From Eledone cirrhosa (Eukaryota > Mollusca > Cephalopoda > Octopoda > Eledonidae), in NCBI GenBank assembly GCA_964016885.1, contig OZ024742.1, positions 15,480,108 through 15,544,107 on the forward strand: 64,000 bases of DNA. Direction: 5' to 3'. Shown in pieces: positions 30,147 to 38,474 of the stretch. The translations under genes were made by a program, and so were the position numbers. Position 1 is the first letter of the stretch. The number at the start of each line of letters is the position of its first letter. The notes under the pieces are model-generated. The model had not been told where the DNA came from. It made no database searches and saw only the letters and a list, made by a program, of their open reading frames with translations.

Positions 30147-30506
30147 GGATTGGCAGTATCGGTAGAGGGTCGGACGCCGTGCTAGGGCGGTGGATTGGCA
30201 GTATCGGTAGAGGGTCGGACGCCGTGCTAGGGCGGTGGATTGGCAGTATCGGTAGAGGGTCGGACGCCGTGCTAGGGCGGTGGATTGGCAGTATCGGTAG
30301 AGGGTCGGACGCCGTGCTAGGGCGGTGGATTGGCAGTATCGGTAGAGGGTCGGACGCCGTGCTAGGGCGGTGGATTGGCAGTATCGGTAGAGGGTTGGAC
30401 GCCGTGCTAGGGCGGTGGATTGGCAGTATCGGTAGAGGGTCGGACGCCGTGCTAGGGCGGTGGATTGGCAGTATCGGTAGAGGGTCGGACGCTGTGCTTT
30501 GCATCA
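30147..30506 (+). repeat. 45-bp x 8 tandem repeat of the SINE A-box head
   Basis: Units start at 30147, 30192, 30237, 30282, 30327, 30372, 30417 and 30462; the core is GGCAGTATCGGTAGAGG. Units are identical except a C-to-T in the 30372 unit and the exit of the last unit into the SINE body. Because 45 is a multiple of three, frames on both strands stay open (for example WIGSIGRGSDAVLGR repeated), but this is an arithmetic effect and not a gene. Confidence 0.97.
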
Positions 30507-30624
30507 AAGAGTTACGGCCCTTTATGGTCCGAGTTAACTTTGCTTTTCATCCTTACGGAGTCGATAAAATAAAGCACCAGTAATACCTGCGGTAATTGCT
30601 GGCCTTGTGCCAAAAGTAGAAACA
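30147..30624 (+). mobile_element. SINE with an eightfold tandem head
   Basis: The same SINE family as 22955-23139, but its first 45 bp are repeated eight times (30147-30506) before a single body (about 30500-30624). The body lacks the B-box stretch: CGAGTTAACTTTG replaces the GTTCAAATCCC region. It keeps the GTCGATAAAATAAAGCACCAG-like motif and the AGTAGAAACAATT tail. Confidence 0.88.
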
Positions 30625-30639
30625 ATTATTATATTTCTT

Positions 30640-30820
30640 GGATTGGCAGTATCGGTAGAGAATCGGACACCATGCTTTGCAGCATAGAGTTACGCCCCTT
30701 TACGATCTGAGTTCAAATCCCGCCGAGGTTAACTTTGCCTTTCATCCTTATGAGGTCGATAAAATAAAGTACCAGTAATACACGGTGGTAATTGCTGGCC
30801 TTGTGCCAAAAGTAGAAACA
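30640..30820 (+). mobile_element. tRNA-derived SINE with 15-bp flanking repeat
   Basis: Full-length family member with both A-box-like and B-box-like motifs (GAGTTCAAATCCC). It is flanked by ATTATTATATTTCTT at 30625-30639 and 30821-30835, consistent with insertion just behind the tail of the preceding SINE. Confidence 0.9.
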
Positions 30821-30835
30821 ATTATTATATTTCTT

Positions 30836-31099
30836 TTTATACGTAAATACGGCTAGAAACTTAATCTGTCACCCAGACGCTTTTATAAGAAGCAAATCCG
30901 TCAATTTAGACTATAATATTTTGTAAATTAAATCAAGATTTATCGTTTGTTGATCTAAATTGAAAATATTAATTGGAGAGATTTGTTTGATTAAATATGT
31001 AGACCAGCATCTTCTTTTTACCACCCATCGTTGATTGTACTTCATTGTCACCTTTTACACACTTTACAATACTTTCCAAGATGTTTTATAATTTGACGT
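30836..31099. other. AT-rich non-coding stretch
   Basis: I see no gene, tandem repeat or recognisable element here. Confidence 0.5.
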
Positions 31100-31345
31100 T
31101 CACATACACACATAAATATATTTACACAATACAAATAAACACACTCACACATATACATACACTAACACATATATACATACACAAACACCCATACAAACAC
31201 AATTACACACACAAAAAAAATAAATACACATATATATACACAAACACCCATACAAACACAATTATAGACACAAAACAAATAAATACACACACATACATAC
31301 ATAAACATAAACACCCATACAAACAAATAAACACATACACACACA
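31100..31345. repeat. CA-rich imperfect minisatellite
   Basis: About three imperfect units of 60-66 bp built on ACAAACACCCATACAAACAC. The open frames on both strands are low-complexity artefacts. Confidence 0.8.
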
Positions 31346-31740
31346 TAGTCACTCCGGGTAGAACCGCTACTTCTCTGAATTGAGAGATCACAGCTCTGAA
31401 ACTATGGACATGTGGTTAGAATGTCCCAGGAAAGAATCGTTGGACAGATTTTACGGGCAAAACCAACCGACAGGACACCCAGGGGTAGACCCCGAATAAG
31501 ATGGTTGGATAACATCCATGAGCTTGGTTGATCTCACTTGGAGACTGTGCTGGTTCTGACACCCAGGGGTAGACCCCGAGCAAGATGGTTGGATAACATC
31601 CATGAGTTTGACTGGTCTCACTTAGGGATCCAACCAGATCAATTGGAGACGGTTGCTTCTGATAAGACCCGCTGGAAGGAGTGTTTGAGGACTCTGGCCC
31701 CACGACCCTCTCAGAAATAAGTGGGTGAAGAAGGAGGAAG
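31346..31740 (+). pseudogene. LINE C-terminal fragment with internal duplication
   Basis: Translated text resembles the C-terminal end of RTE/Jockey-type RT proteins: an RMSQERIVGQIL-like segment, then TPRGRPRARWLDNIHEFDWSHLGI, DKTRWKECLRTLAPRPSQK and a stop at about 31718. The TPRGRPRxRWLDNIHE block occurs twice (about 31468-31540 and 31560-31625), a tandem duplication of about 90 bp. A related minus-strand copy lies at 38475-38665. It is a short relic without RT motifs. Confidence 0.65.
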
Positions 31741-32075
31741 AAGAAGATGTGCCTGTTCATTAGATAAGTTGTATATAGGTATATATTCTACTATTTAGAC
31801 AGAGTTGACTGTAGTTTTTTCCGTTCACCTATATTACATAAGTGAAGTTATACTAAATGAACAGTGCAAACGTCTACCACAAAAAAGATTAACTATATTG
31901 CGCTGTGTGGAACTAATAAACTACATTGTACTGTAAATGGCTTGTGTAGAACTAATAACGAAACTATTTCATCTTTCTTCATTAAATTTCTACGTATACG
32001 ATTGGCAACTTTCGACGGAGGCTGTGAAACAGAATAGCTTATTGGTTTGTATAGTAACTTGCTATACACAACAGC
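31741..32075. other. AT-rich non-coding stretch
   Basis: No feature seen. It is the target region of the SINE at 32092. Confidence 0.5.
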
Positions 32076-32091
32076 ATTATTTGTATATGAG

Positions 32092-32248
32092 GGTGGTGAA
32101 TTGGCAGTATCGGTAGAGTTACGCCCCTTTATGATCTGAGTTCAAATCCCGCCGAGGTTAACTTTGCCTTTCATCCTTATGGGGTCGATAAAATAAAGTA
32201 CCAGTAATGCACTGGGTAATTGCTGGTCTTGTGCCAAAAGTAGAAACA
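32092..32248 (+). mobile_element. tRNA-derived SINE, internally deleted, with target-site duplication
   Basis: Same family as 22955-23139. The part between GGTAGAG and TTACGCCCC is deleted, so the head is shortened, but the B-box-like GAGTTCAAATCCC remains. It is flanked by ATTATTTGTATATGAG at 32076-32091 and 32249-32264, a clear 16-bp duplication. Confidence 0.92.
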
Positions 32249-32387
32249 ATTATTTGTATATGAGATAATTGAATGATAATACATGTATTTACGTGTGTGG
32301 CGTGTCTTTGTGTACATTTGTAGAAATACGTGTAAATATGATGGCACTGATGTGTATGTCCTTCTTACGTCATTGTTCTTATTGTTT

Positions 32388-32680
32388 AGGAAGACGTGTG
32401 GCTTTGTGGTTAGGATATTAGGTTTACAATCGTAAGGTCGTGAGTTCGATTCCCGGCAGCACGTTGTGTCCTTGAGCAAGATACTTTATTTCACTTTGCT
32501 CCAATCCACTCAGTTGGCAAAAATAAGTTGTACTTTTAATTCGAAGGCGGTCATCCTGACCTGCAACGGCCGGCACTGACCGCCTTCGGGTCTTAAACAT
32601 TTCTCTCTGCTTTTCAGCCTCTTGGATTGTGTTTACCATCATTCCTTTATTATATTCCTTTATTAGATAACTTTTATACA
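32388..32680 (+). mobile_element. Second tRNA-derived SINE family
   Basis: The tRNA-like head has an A-box-like TGGCTTTGTGGTTAGGA and a B-box GAGTTCGATTCCC. It is followed by a conserved cephalopod-type body (CTTGAGCAAGATACTTTATTTC, TTGGCAAAAATAAGTTGTA). The 3' part contains the hairpin CGAAGGCGGTCA/TGACCGCCTTCG (about 32541-32588). The precise 3' end is unclear because a hammerhead candidate follows closely. Confidence 0.8.
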
Positions 32681-32750
32681 ATAAACACCTGATGATGTCA
32701 CCAGGAACCTACGGAACCTGGTCATTGAAATGTGCATAGTATTTGTAATA
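32678..32750 (+). ncRNA. Candidate hammerhead ribozyme behind a SINE
   Basis: CUGAUGA is at 32689-32695. Stem II includes ACCAGG/CCUGGU with a U.U at 10.1-11.1, G.U, U-A and a C.C mismatch below. GAAA is at 32727-32730. Stem III is AUG/CAU (32730-32737), then A17 at 32738, giving an AUA triplet. Stem I pairs about 32681-32688 with 32739-32746 (CA, one C.A mismatch, then AAA, U.G, A-U). The core is complete; the weak stem III and AUA triplet suggest modest activity. Confidence 0.45.
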
Positions 32751-32942
32751 AATCTTTGAAGGAATTTCACCAGTCCAACCTCCTGTCATTTTATAATAAT
32801 TAACTCCGTTCTCGCACCACCAACAAGATTCAACATAAACGAAGATGGATGAGTTGCATAACGTCGAGTGCTTTTCCTAATCTACATCATGGTTGACTAT
32901 ACGGAATGACCAGTTCTATCAGTGGTGAACTAACAAACCTAA
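32751..32942. other. Non-coding stretch between two hammerhead candidates
   Basis: No ORF or known repeat recognised. It may belong to the element that carries the ribozyme at 32678-32750. Confidence 0.4.
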
Positions 32943-32945
32943 ATG

Positions 32946-32974
<29 letters not shown>
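32943..32974. repeat. (TA)n microsatellite
   Basis: Short TA tract between the opposed hammerhead candidates at 32.7 and 33.05 kb. Confidence 0.95.
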
Positions 32975-32976
<2 letters not shown>

Positions 32977-33013
32977 TCAAAATATTAACAAAATAGATAT
33001 TCTTGTGATCAAT

Positions 33014-33084
33014 TATATTTTATTATACATATTTCAGAGGTACTGAATTAAGTTCAACAGTACGTCCTCATCAGATAAAATAAG
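33014..33084 (-). ncRNA. Candidate hammerhead ribozyme with strong stems
   Basis: Minus strand. CUGAUGA is complementary to 33068-33074. Stem II is GGA, a C.C mismatch, then GUACUG paired with CAGUAC and UCU; it is closed by a G.U at 10.1-11.1 and a G-C next. GAAA is complementary to 33032-33035. Stem III is AUA/UAU with a UG turn. A17 (33024) gives an AUA triplet, with cleavage between 33024 and 33023. Stem I is UAUUUUAU/AUAAAAUA, 8 bp without mismatch. This is the best-paired of the single-copy candidates, and it lies opposite in strand to the one at 32678-32750. Confidence 0.55.
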
Positions 33085-33159
33085 ATGATGCATGACATAC
33101 CCTGACATAGTAGATGGTTAAGATTCAGTCATGGTAGTATTCATTGAACCTTGTTTAAG

Positions 33160-33164
33160 TTGAA

Positions 33165-33197
<33 letters not shown>

Positions 33198-33206
33198 TTA
33201 TATATG
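33160..33206. repeat. Poly(A) run followed by (TA)n
   Basis: A21-like run then TA. It could be the poly(A) tail of a retroposed copy or simple sequence. Confidence 0.9.
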
Positions 33207-33281
33207 TAAATCCCGGGTGAAATCGGGAGTAACCACAGTAAATAAGGTCCTCACTATATAAGTAGATTGAGAACAACGAAA

Positions 33282-33356
33282 TTTAATATAGAAATGGCTT
33301 CTACAGGACTACGAATGAAACAGTTCTAGTCCAGTAGAAGCCATTTCTATATTAAA
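33282..33356. other. Perfect 23-bp hairpin, possibly a core-deleted hammerhead unit
   Basis: Arms 33282-33304 and 33334-33356 are exact reverse complements (one arm ends TAGAAATGGCTTCTAC). Inside them GGACTA/TAGTCC pair as well. The loop contains GAATGAAACAG, reminiscent of the GAAA side of the 310-nt hammerhead, but CUGANGA is absent. The hairpin is certain; the ribozyme ancestry is conjecture. Confidence 0.6.
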
Positions 33357-33374
33357 TCCTACCCCCTCTCTCTC

Positions 33375-33379
<5 letters not shown>

Positions 33380-33408
<29 letters not shown>
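33380..33408. repeat. (TA)n microsatellite
   Basis: TA tract directly left of the PLE-C left arm. Confidence 0.95.
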
Positions 33409-33411
<3 letters not shown>

Positions 33412-33630
33412 GTTTGAATATGTGTAATAAGGCCAAAACAATGCAGGTATGGACATAGAAAAAAGGAATGCAATAGTAAAAGATATTGATGAGAATTCGT
33501 CTTTCACCTTGAATTTATTTAAATGTCCTTAATTTTCGAGATAATATCTCTTCTTCGGAGGGAAGTAAAGGTCTCAAACCAGCGTCTTAAATCTCTAGCC
33601 AAGCCATGCTGACCGGAAATAGTATAGAGC

Positions 33631-34446
33631 ATGGACGCCAGTATAAAGTTCAGCATGGAACACCCCGATGACCGCGGATCCCTATCCCTACTGGACTTCC
33701 AACTCAGGGTAACAGAGGAAGGCAACATCCACACCTGCTTCTATAAAAAATCCGCCAGCAGGGACCTGTTCGTACATTTCAGATCGGCCCTCCCACTCGG
33801 TGCCAAGTTCGGATACATAAAGAACGAACTGGCACGTATCAAGAACAAATGCACCGAAGCCAGAGACCGAGACACACACACCACACATTTCCTGGAAGTA
33901 CTCAAACTGAACGGATACACGACATCCACCACAAACCGTGCCAGAAAGAACAGAGGACACCACACCCGAGGCACTAACACTTGCTTCCTGAAGCTCCCAC
34001 ACTTCAGTGAAGAAACAACAACAGCCATTCGCAGAGCCATCAGACGAGAGGGACTGGATATCCAACTGGCCCACTCGGGTCCTTCTCTGCGCGGACGGCT
34101 GGCCAAGAGACACTCCACCTGACATGACAACTGCTGCAGACTAGCCAACTGCCCCATCAACGACACAGACCTATGCCACCAGGCTTACGTAGTATACAGA
34201 CTAGAGTGTGACAAATGCAACAACTTCTACGTAGGTAGCACCACCAGACCACTCCACATAAGAATAAAAGAACACCTCAATACTAACGCCTCCTCATTTA
34301 AGAAACACCGATAAAAACATAACAGTTAGGATAGAAACTAAGGAAAGAAACCTCGGCAATCTTAGAATTAAGGAAGCACTTATTATAGATAAAACACATC
34401 CACCAATCAATAATAGACTAGAGCTCAACACCCAATTTATAACCTG
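33631..34446 (+). pseudogene. PLE-C RT thumb plus GIY-YIG, with stops
   Basis: The first frame (33631-34122) reads through the RT thumb region (SLLDFQLRVTEEGNIHTCFYKKSASRDLFVHFRSALP). A TGA at 34120-34122 interrupts it. The same frame continues with a Cys-rich stretch (HDNCCRLANCPINDTDLC) and GIY-YIG (YVVYRLECDKCNNFYVGSTTRPLHIRIKEHL). A further frameshift near 34310 precedes the tail (TVRIETKERNLGNLRIKEALII). No RT catalytic motifs remain. It belongs to a different PLE lineage from A and B judging by sequence. Inactive. Confidence 0.8.
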
Positions 34447-34839
34447 ATAGGGCCTCTAGCCCCATATTTACACACCCCACACACACGCACGCGCACACAC
34501 ACACGCTTACACCTCCACTTATTCTCTCTCACACATACACACACAAAACCAGTTCTAACACCAGATAACACCTACCCCCCACTTTTACGATTAGACCTAT
34601 CTTCCCACACTCACACACACACACACCCACATACCTACACCTTCATGCATTCTCCCACACACATATACAGGCACGTATATAAAATTAAAAAAAACCCCTA
34701 AACAAACCCCTCTTAAAGGGAGACTACTCTTTATCCACCTAATTTTAATTCTTTGATATTAGAGTTAGAACAGATACTCTATACTATTTCCGGTCAGCAT
34801 GGCTTGGCTAGAGATTTAAGACGCTGGTTTGAGACCTTT

Positions 34840-34900
34840 ACTTCCCTCCGAAGAAGAGATATTATCTCGAAAATTAAGGACATTTAAATAAATTCAAGGT
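34840..34900 (+). ncRNA. Hammerhead-like relic in PLE-C arms
   Basis: CCGAAGA is followed by an extra A, the stem GAGAU/AUCUC, GAAA, the palindrome AAUU and A (a UUA triplet). Only three base pairs (CCU/AGG) are available for stem I. U4 of the core is C, as in the relic at 8951-9010. The inverted partner lies in the left arm (about 33515-33575). Probably non-functional. Confidence 0.25.
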
Positions 34901-35058
34901 GAAAGACGACGAATTCTCATCAATATCTTTTACTATTGCATTCCTTTTTTCTATGTCCATACCTGCATTGTTTGGGCCTTATTACACATATTCAAACGTT
35001 TATACCTCATTACACAATGCTTCAAGTGAACTATAACCTCCTCCATATATATATATAT

Positions 35059-35460
35059 ATGTAACAAAGGAAGTGTGGTAAGGAACCAGGTGGACCATAA
35101 CGTACCAGAGTACTCGATACTTTGGGTAGTAGAGTGGGTAATAGGAAAAGAGTCAGGACCCCGACAGCTGAGCTCCGGCCGTTTCGACACCTAGTTTTGA
35201 ACGTAGTGGAGCACTTTTCGACCCATACCACAGCCATATCCCGACATTTCTACCAAGCTCCAGTTTCTTACTTGAACTACCTACCATGCGAAAACGTACT
35301 TTTGCACCAAGAACATTCCAGTTCCACCGAGAAAACTTTACCTACGGATGGTCACGCAGAAAATCGACTTGTTTGTGAAAAGATTGAGACAGTTCAGAAC
35401 TAGCTGTCGAAACGGCCGCAGCTCAGCCGTCGGGTTTCTGACTCTCTTCCTATCTATGTA
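35059..35460. repeat. Fold-back repeat, copy 1 (about 60-bp terminal inverted repeats)
   Basis: Arms at about 35131-35194 and 35394-35456 are imperfect reverse complements (motifs AGCTGAGCTCCGGCCGTTTCGAC and its complement). The left flank (35059-35130, GGTAAGGAACCAGG...ACCAGAG) also occurs, inverted, at 36240-36316. The two loci are therefore members of one family. Confidence 0.8.
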
Positions 35461-36078
35461 TATATAAACATTTTAGTACAGCATTGACGAAGCTTTAGAA
35501 CACGGCCAAGCTAGCGTATATGCATAATCGGTCTGTAGCTTGAGCACTCAGATGAGGAAAGACCCCAGAGTAATAATATTACGTTCAGACAGCTTAGCAA
35601 ATCAGATATAGCGGTCGGCAGTCCAGCCGCATCACTAGAGCAGCGAAAATACAGGACCCAGGAAAAGATTTTATACTGACCCGGACATAGCAGTGAGGCT
35701 GAGTGCAAAATATATAACTTACATCGTATATCAACAATATACATCACATATAGCATCCAACATCAGAGCTAAGTTTCTGCAAATCCAAGATCGACAAATT
35801 CCTATTGCAGGAATCTGCACTATAATGGTTTTTGACGACAGAACATAGGATTTACTTCTTCAGCAAGTCTTTCGTTTTTAGCCTGAGCGGGTATGTTGTA
35901 GCTTTAAATGTCGCCACAGACACGTGGTTTACTCCAAGGGAGGTAACCCCCACTTAGGCGGTGAATTCTAATTTGAGATAAAGGAATGAATCCCTTTAGA
36001 CAAACCGAATAAAGCACTCAACCAGAAGTTATCAAACAAACATAAAGAATTAATCAATCAATAGAATCATCTAATTAA

Positions 36079-36080
<2 letters not shown>
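35461..36080. other. Non-coding stretch with a decayed hammerhead-like core
   Basis: No gene seen. On the minus strand, CUGAAGA (complement of 35857-35863) and GAAA (complement of 35774-35777) are joined by an 8-bp stem (GUAAAUCC/GGAUUUGC) beyond an A.A mismatch. Stem III and stem I are poor, so this is at most a relic. Confidence 0.35.
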
Positions 36081-36104
<24 letters not shown>

Positions 36105-36109
<5 letters not shown>

Positions 36110-36313
36110 GGAAAAAGTATGACCCCGAAGGCAGAGCTCAATCCGTTTCGACGGCTATTTCTGGACTCAATCAAAGAGTCCAGAAATAGCCGTCGAAACG
36201 GCTTGAGCTCTGCCGTCGGGGTTATACTTTTTCCTATTTCTCACTCTACTACTCTAATTATTGAGTGCTCTGGTGCGTTATGGTCCGCCTGGTTCCTTAC
36301 CACAATTCCTTTG

Positions 36314-36318
<5 letters not shown>
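36105..36318. repeat. Fold-back repeat, copy 2 (near-perfect hairpin)
   Basis: Arms 36112-36173 and 36181-36241 are almost perfect complements around a 7-nt loop (AATCAAA) between TGGACTC and GAGTCCA. The right flank to 36316 matches the left flank of copy 1 in inverted orientation. It is bounded by (TA)n on both sides. Confidence 0.85.

Positions 36319-36357
<39 letters not shown>
36319..36357. repeat. (TA)n microsatellite
   Basis: Pure TA tract directly left of the perfect palindrome. Confidence 0.95.
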
Positions 36358-36358
<1 letters not shown>

Positions 36359-36361
<3 letters not shown>

Positions 36362-36601
36362 ATAACTAGAAATTGATTAACATATAAATATACATGAATA
36401 ATCACAGGAGATAATTTTTACACGCGTGTAACCACGCATAGCTAGTTTGGGTAATAATTAAATTTATACCTTTAAGTATGATACTTAAAGGTATAAATTT
36501 AATTATTACCCAAACTAGCTATGCGTGGTTACACGCGTGTAAAAATTATCTCCTGTGATTATTCATGTATATTTATATGTTAATCAATTTCTAGTTATTA
36601 T
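36359..36601. repeat. Perfect 243-bp palindrome
   Basis: The left arm (36359-36479) and right arm (36481-36601) are exact reverse complements of 121 bp around a single G at 36480. The central AAGTAT-G-ATACTT could be the native short inverted repeat at which a fold-back occurred. I found no mismatch by base-by-base comparison. Confidence 0.95.
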
Positions 36602-36713
36602 AAAATGCTCGGATTTATCTTTGAGCTTATTTCCAGGCGATATGGCGCTTGCCGTTATGACATGACACCCACAATTTTGATTTAGATTAAATTCATTTAA
36701 TTTATCTTAATTT

Positions 36714-36765
<52 letters not shown>

Positions 36766-36875
36766 GATAATGATATCTGCGAGAAGCTATTGTATAAAAG
36801 CCTGTGAAGCAGGTGACTCAAACCTATTTATTAGAATGGCAACTAACTATATAAATATATATATATATATATATG
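36602..36875. other. Non-coding flank with (TA)n tracts
   Basis: About 115 bp of unique sequence, (TA)n at 36719-36762, about 90 bp of unique sequence, and a short (TA)n at 36856-36874. No gene. Confidence 0.6.
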
Positions 36876-37326
36876 TGTGTGTGGGTATTTTTGTGTACAT
36901 GTACATTTACATGTGTGTGTATGTGTGTGTGCGTGCGTCTGTGTTAGTGTCTATGTGTGTTTGTGTATCTCTGTGCCTGTGTTAGTGTGTTAGTGTGTAT
37001 GTGTGTGTGTGTGCCTGTGTATGTGTGTGTGTGGCTATGTCAGTGTGTTGGTGTGTATGTGTGTGTGTATGTGCCTGTCTCAGTGTGTATGTGTGTATGT
37101 GTCAGTGTATATGTGTGTATGTGTGTGTGCCTGTCTCAGTGTGTATGTGTGTATGTGTCAGTGTATATGTGTGTATGTGTGTGTGTATGTGTCAGTGTCT
37201 GTGTGTATGTGTGTATGTGTCAGTGTATATGTGTGTATGTGTGTGTATGTGTCAGTGTCTGTGTGTATGTATGTATGTGTGTGTGTGTATGTGTCAGTGT
37301 GTATGTGTGTATGTGTGTGTGTGTAG
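36876..37326. repeat. TG-rich microsatellite/minisatellite
   Basis: Long run of TGTGTATGTG with regular CAGTGT and CCTGTCTCAG interruptions. Open frames on both strands (Cys/Val-rich or Thr/His-rich) are artefacts of the repeat. Confidence 0.95.
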
Positions 37327-37660
37327 ACGAGTATGTTATCAATCAAAGAGTCACTTGTACTAAATTACAACAGTAACCAGCTCCAACAAGAGACAGAAAG
37401 TGACATTCAACTGGAAGGATGGGGGGGGGGGATTAACATTTCAGAGTGTAAAAATCTAATGGGACTCCAACTGCTGTTTATGATGGATTATCTTTCACAA
37501 CAATCGATACATCTTTGTAAACAACATTAGTGTGTGTGATTGGAGGGAAAATTTGTTGCTATTTCTAGCATCTGTCGTTGACTTAGTTCTTGTTTGTTTT
37601 TGTATTGATATATTTTGTGATGTATCATCTTTCACAGCAAGTAATAAATCTTTGTAGAAA
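37327..37660. other. Short non-coding stretch
   Basis: Includes a G-run near 37421-37430. Two related segments (about 37480-37520 and 37615-37660, TATCTTTCACA, AATCTTTGTA) suggest an old duplication. No gene seen. Confidence 0.5.
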
Positions 37661-37835
37661 GAAGAACAACACCACCACCAACAACAACAACAACATCATC
37701 AACACCACCACCACCACCACCACCACCAACAACAACAACAAGAAAAAACGAAACGAAAAAAATACCAAAACACAAAGCCCCCCCCCCCCCCCCCCTCCCA
37801 ATCAACAAAACAACAACAACTGCAATTTAACCTAA
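37661..37835. repeat. CAA/CCA trinucleotide and poly(C) simple repeat
   Basis: AAC/ACC triplet runs (37668-37740), then A-rich sequence and a C-run (37779-37795). Confidence 0.9.
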
Positions 37836-37869
37836 ATAAAACATCAGAATAATTAAATGAAACCAAATA

Positions 37870-38345
37870 CCTAATATGGTGAGTAGGGAGGTGGCCCTAG
37901 GGCCAAGGACACCAGAAGTCTCCTCTACTATGGGGGGGGGGGGGGTCGATGGTGGTGAGTAGGAAGGTGGTCCTAGGGCAAAGGACACCAGAAGCCGATG
38001 GTGGTAAGTAGGGAGGTGGTCCTAGGGCCAAGGACACCAGAGCTCTCCACTGCTACGGGGTGCCGATTGTGGTAAGTAGGGAGGTAGCCCTAGGGTCAAG
38101 GACACCAGAGGTCGCCACAGCTACGGGGTGCCGATTGTGGTAAGTAGGGAGGTAGCCCTAGGGTCAAGGACACCAGAGGTCGCCACTGCTATGGAGCGCC
38201 GATGGTAGTGAGTAGGGAGGTGGCCCTAGGGCCAAGGACACCAGAGGTTGCCACTGTTATGGGGTGCTGATGGTAGTGAGTAGGGAGGTGGTCCTAGGGC
38301 CATAGACACCAGAGGTCGCCACTCCTACTCACAAGTGTGAACCTC
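37870..38345. repeat. Minisatellite, about 68-bp unit x 7
   Basis: Seven units of 48-76 bp (mostly 68) share AGTAGGGAGGT, CCTAGGG and AAGGACACCAGAG, followed by a GCTACGGGGTGC-like end. The first unit ends in a long G-run. The second is short. The central CCCTAGGG is palindromic. Confidence 0.92.
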
Positions 38346-38474
38346 GCGAGTTGGAATGGCTCTTCCAATGCATCTCCCTCCTCCTCCTCCTGGGAAACGC
38401 CTTCTCTATTCTGTTAGCCAGGGCCGCTGGGTGGTGTGTGCGCGTGGAAAAAAATCTGAAAAATTAATAAGGTA
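38346..38474. other. Short non-coding stretch
   Basis: Nothing recognised beyond a CTC-rich run near 38375-38395. Confidence 0.5.

Larger units (their letters stand above)
33407..35007 (+). mobile_element. Penelope-like element C flanked by inverted 3'-end copies
   Basis: Two arms of about 224 bp (33407-33630 and 34783-35007) are near-perfect reverse complements, starting ATAAACGTTTGAATATGTG. Between them lies the 3' coding part of a PLE on the plus strand and its CA-rich 3' UTR (34444-34782). As in PLE-B, the N-terminal RT is replaced by an inverted copy of the element's own 3' end. Confidence 0.85.

Noticed and set aside
30140..30583. Open frames of about 147 codons on both strands (WIGSIGRGSDAVLGR repeats)
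   Set aside because: A 45-bp repeat is a multiple of three, so frames stay open automatically. The sequence is the SINE head.
36876..37376. Cys/Val-rich open frames over the TG repeat
   Set aside because: Low-complexity translation of a microsatellite.
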